From Luidia sarsii (taxonomy: Eukaryota; Echinodermata; Asteroidea; Paxillosida; Luidiidae): 64,000 bases of DNA. The stretch is taken from assembly GCA_949987565.1 (NCBI GenBank), contig OX465104.1, forward strand, positions 1,045,063-1,109,062, given 5' to 3'. Shown here in pieces: positions 62,925 through 64,000 of the stretch (positions within the stretch are counted from its first letter, which is position 1; each line of letters begins with the position of its first letter). The translations under genes were made by a program, and so were the position numbers. The notes beneath the pieces were generated by a model. That model was not told the DNA's origin, made no database searches, and saw only the letters and a list, made by a program, of their open reading frames with translations.

Positions 62925-63800
62925 ACTGACCAGGCAGCTGGTGATCCGGGCAGCCAACCAGCCTGCAGGCCAGCTAACTAGCCAACCAATCAACTAACCA
63001 GCCAGCCAATCAACTAATCAGCCAGTTAACCAGCCAACCAACCAACCAACCAACCAGCTATATGACTAACCAGCCAATCAACTAACCAGTCAGCTAATCA
63101 GCCAACCAACTAGTCAGCCAACCAACCAACTAACCAGCAATATAACTAACCAACCAATCAACTAACCAGTCAGCTAACCAGCCAGCCTATCAACTAACCA
63201 GTCAGCTAACCAGCCAGCCAATCAACTAATCAGCCAGCTAACCAGCCAACCATCTAGTCAGCCAACCAACCAACTAACCAGCAGTATAACTAACCAGCCA
63301 ATCAACTAACCAGTCAGCTAACTAGCCAGCCAATCAACTAACCAGCCAACTAACTAGCTAGCCAGCTAGTCAGCCAACCAACCAACCAGCCAGCTAACTA
63401 ACTAGCCACGGCCATCTAACTAGCCAGCCAGTCAGCTAACTAGCCAGCCAACTAATTGGCCAGCCAGCAAGCTAACTAACCAGCCAGCTAACTAGCAAGC
63501 CAATCAACTAACCAGCCAATCAACTAGCCAGCCAATCAACTAGCCAGCCAATCAACTAACCAGCCAGCCAGCCAGCCAGCCAGCAAACCAGCCAGCCAAC
63601 AAGCCAACCAGCCAACCAGCCAGTCATCCAGTCATCCACTCAGGCAGCAAACAAGCTCACGAGCCAACCAACCATCCGAACAGTAAGCCTTCCTGCCAGA
63701 CAACAAGCCAACCAGCCAGCCATCAGACCAATCAACCGTTAACCATCCAAGCAATCACCACACCAGCCGGATTACCAACAAGTCAACTGACAAACCAGCG
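62925..63800. repeat. (CCAGCCAACTAA)-like minisatellite
   Basis: About 875 bp of mixed ccagccaa, ctaactag and accaaccaac 4-bp-based units. No coding support. Confidence 0.92.
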
Positions 63801-64000
63801 AGAAAACTAATCAATGCCCCTCACGTGCCTGGCGCCGAAATCAGAATGCAGAAAGCTGACATTTCATCTACCCAACGCTCATCCTCGCTAAATTATAAGG
63901 ACCTACACAGACATCCTGCCATAATATCGCAAGGGGAAAGTACTTCGTGCACAGGTTTATATATCGTGATCGCCCGAGGGATTTTCATTCCCTGGGCCCG

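Overview
The window is animal nuclear DNA. It has spliced genes with GT/AG introns, very long repeat-filled introns and many kinds of transposable-element relics. The mix of tRNA-headed SINEs, TTAA-flanked THAP elements, hAT elements, L2-like LINE ends and large simple-sequence arrays suggests a marine invertebrate, perhaps an echinoderm or another deuterostome. That is a guess from repeat style, not a measurement.

The main content is one almost complete gene on the minus strand for a Polycomb-class CBX protein (CBX2/4/6/7/8 type). It reads from about 49.4 kb down to 3.66 kb. I assembled five coding exons whose splice phases all agree: 49212-49406 (start and first part of the chromodomain), 35922-35965 and 28081-28146 (rest of the chromodomain), 10121-10175 (a tiny AT-hook-like exon) and 3660-4631 (long last exon ending in the C-terminal Polycomb box). 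The model encodes 443 residues. A CRE, an E-box and a GC-rich stretch lie about 0.45 kb upstream of the start codon. A second, related Polycomb gene lies upstream in the same orientation. Only its last coding exon (60313-61041, also ending in a Polycomb box) is in the window, so the locus is a tandem pair of CBX paralogues.

The rest is intron or intergenic DNA dominated by repeats. 1-3.6 kb is the region downstream of the CBX stop, with a 30-bp minisatellite just past it. 4.6-10.1 kb (intron 4) has SINEs, a GA tract and a retroelement terminal unit. 10.2-28 kb (intron 3) has GA, CCA, CT and CAACAG arrays, an 82-bp tandem array split by a TTAA element, a 68-bp array split by a 2.15-kb hAT element, and a THAP-bearing Kolobok/T2-like element. 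28.1-35.9 kb (intron 2) has a TCCCA array and non-LTR retrotransposon ends, one split by a SINE. 36-49.2 kb (intron 1) has nested MITEs, an L2-like LINE end split by a MITE, a 104-bp array, SINEs and a GGAGAA array. 49.5-60.3 kb lies between the two CBX genes. 61-64 kb is the 3'-most intron of the second gene and a CCAGCCAACTAA-like minisatellite.

No bacterial-type system, CRISPR array, rRNA gene or convincing functional tRNA gene is present. Most long open frames lie in microsatellites and are artefacts.
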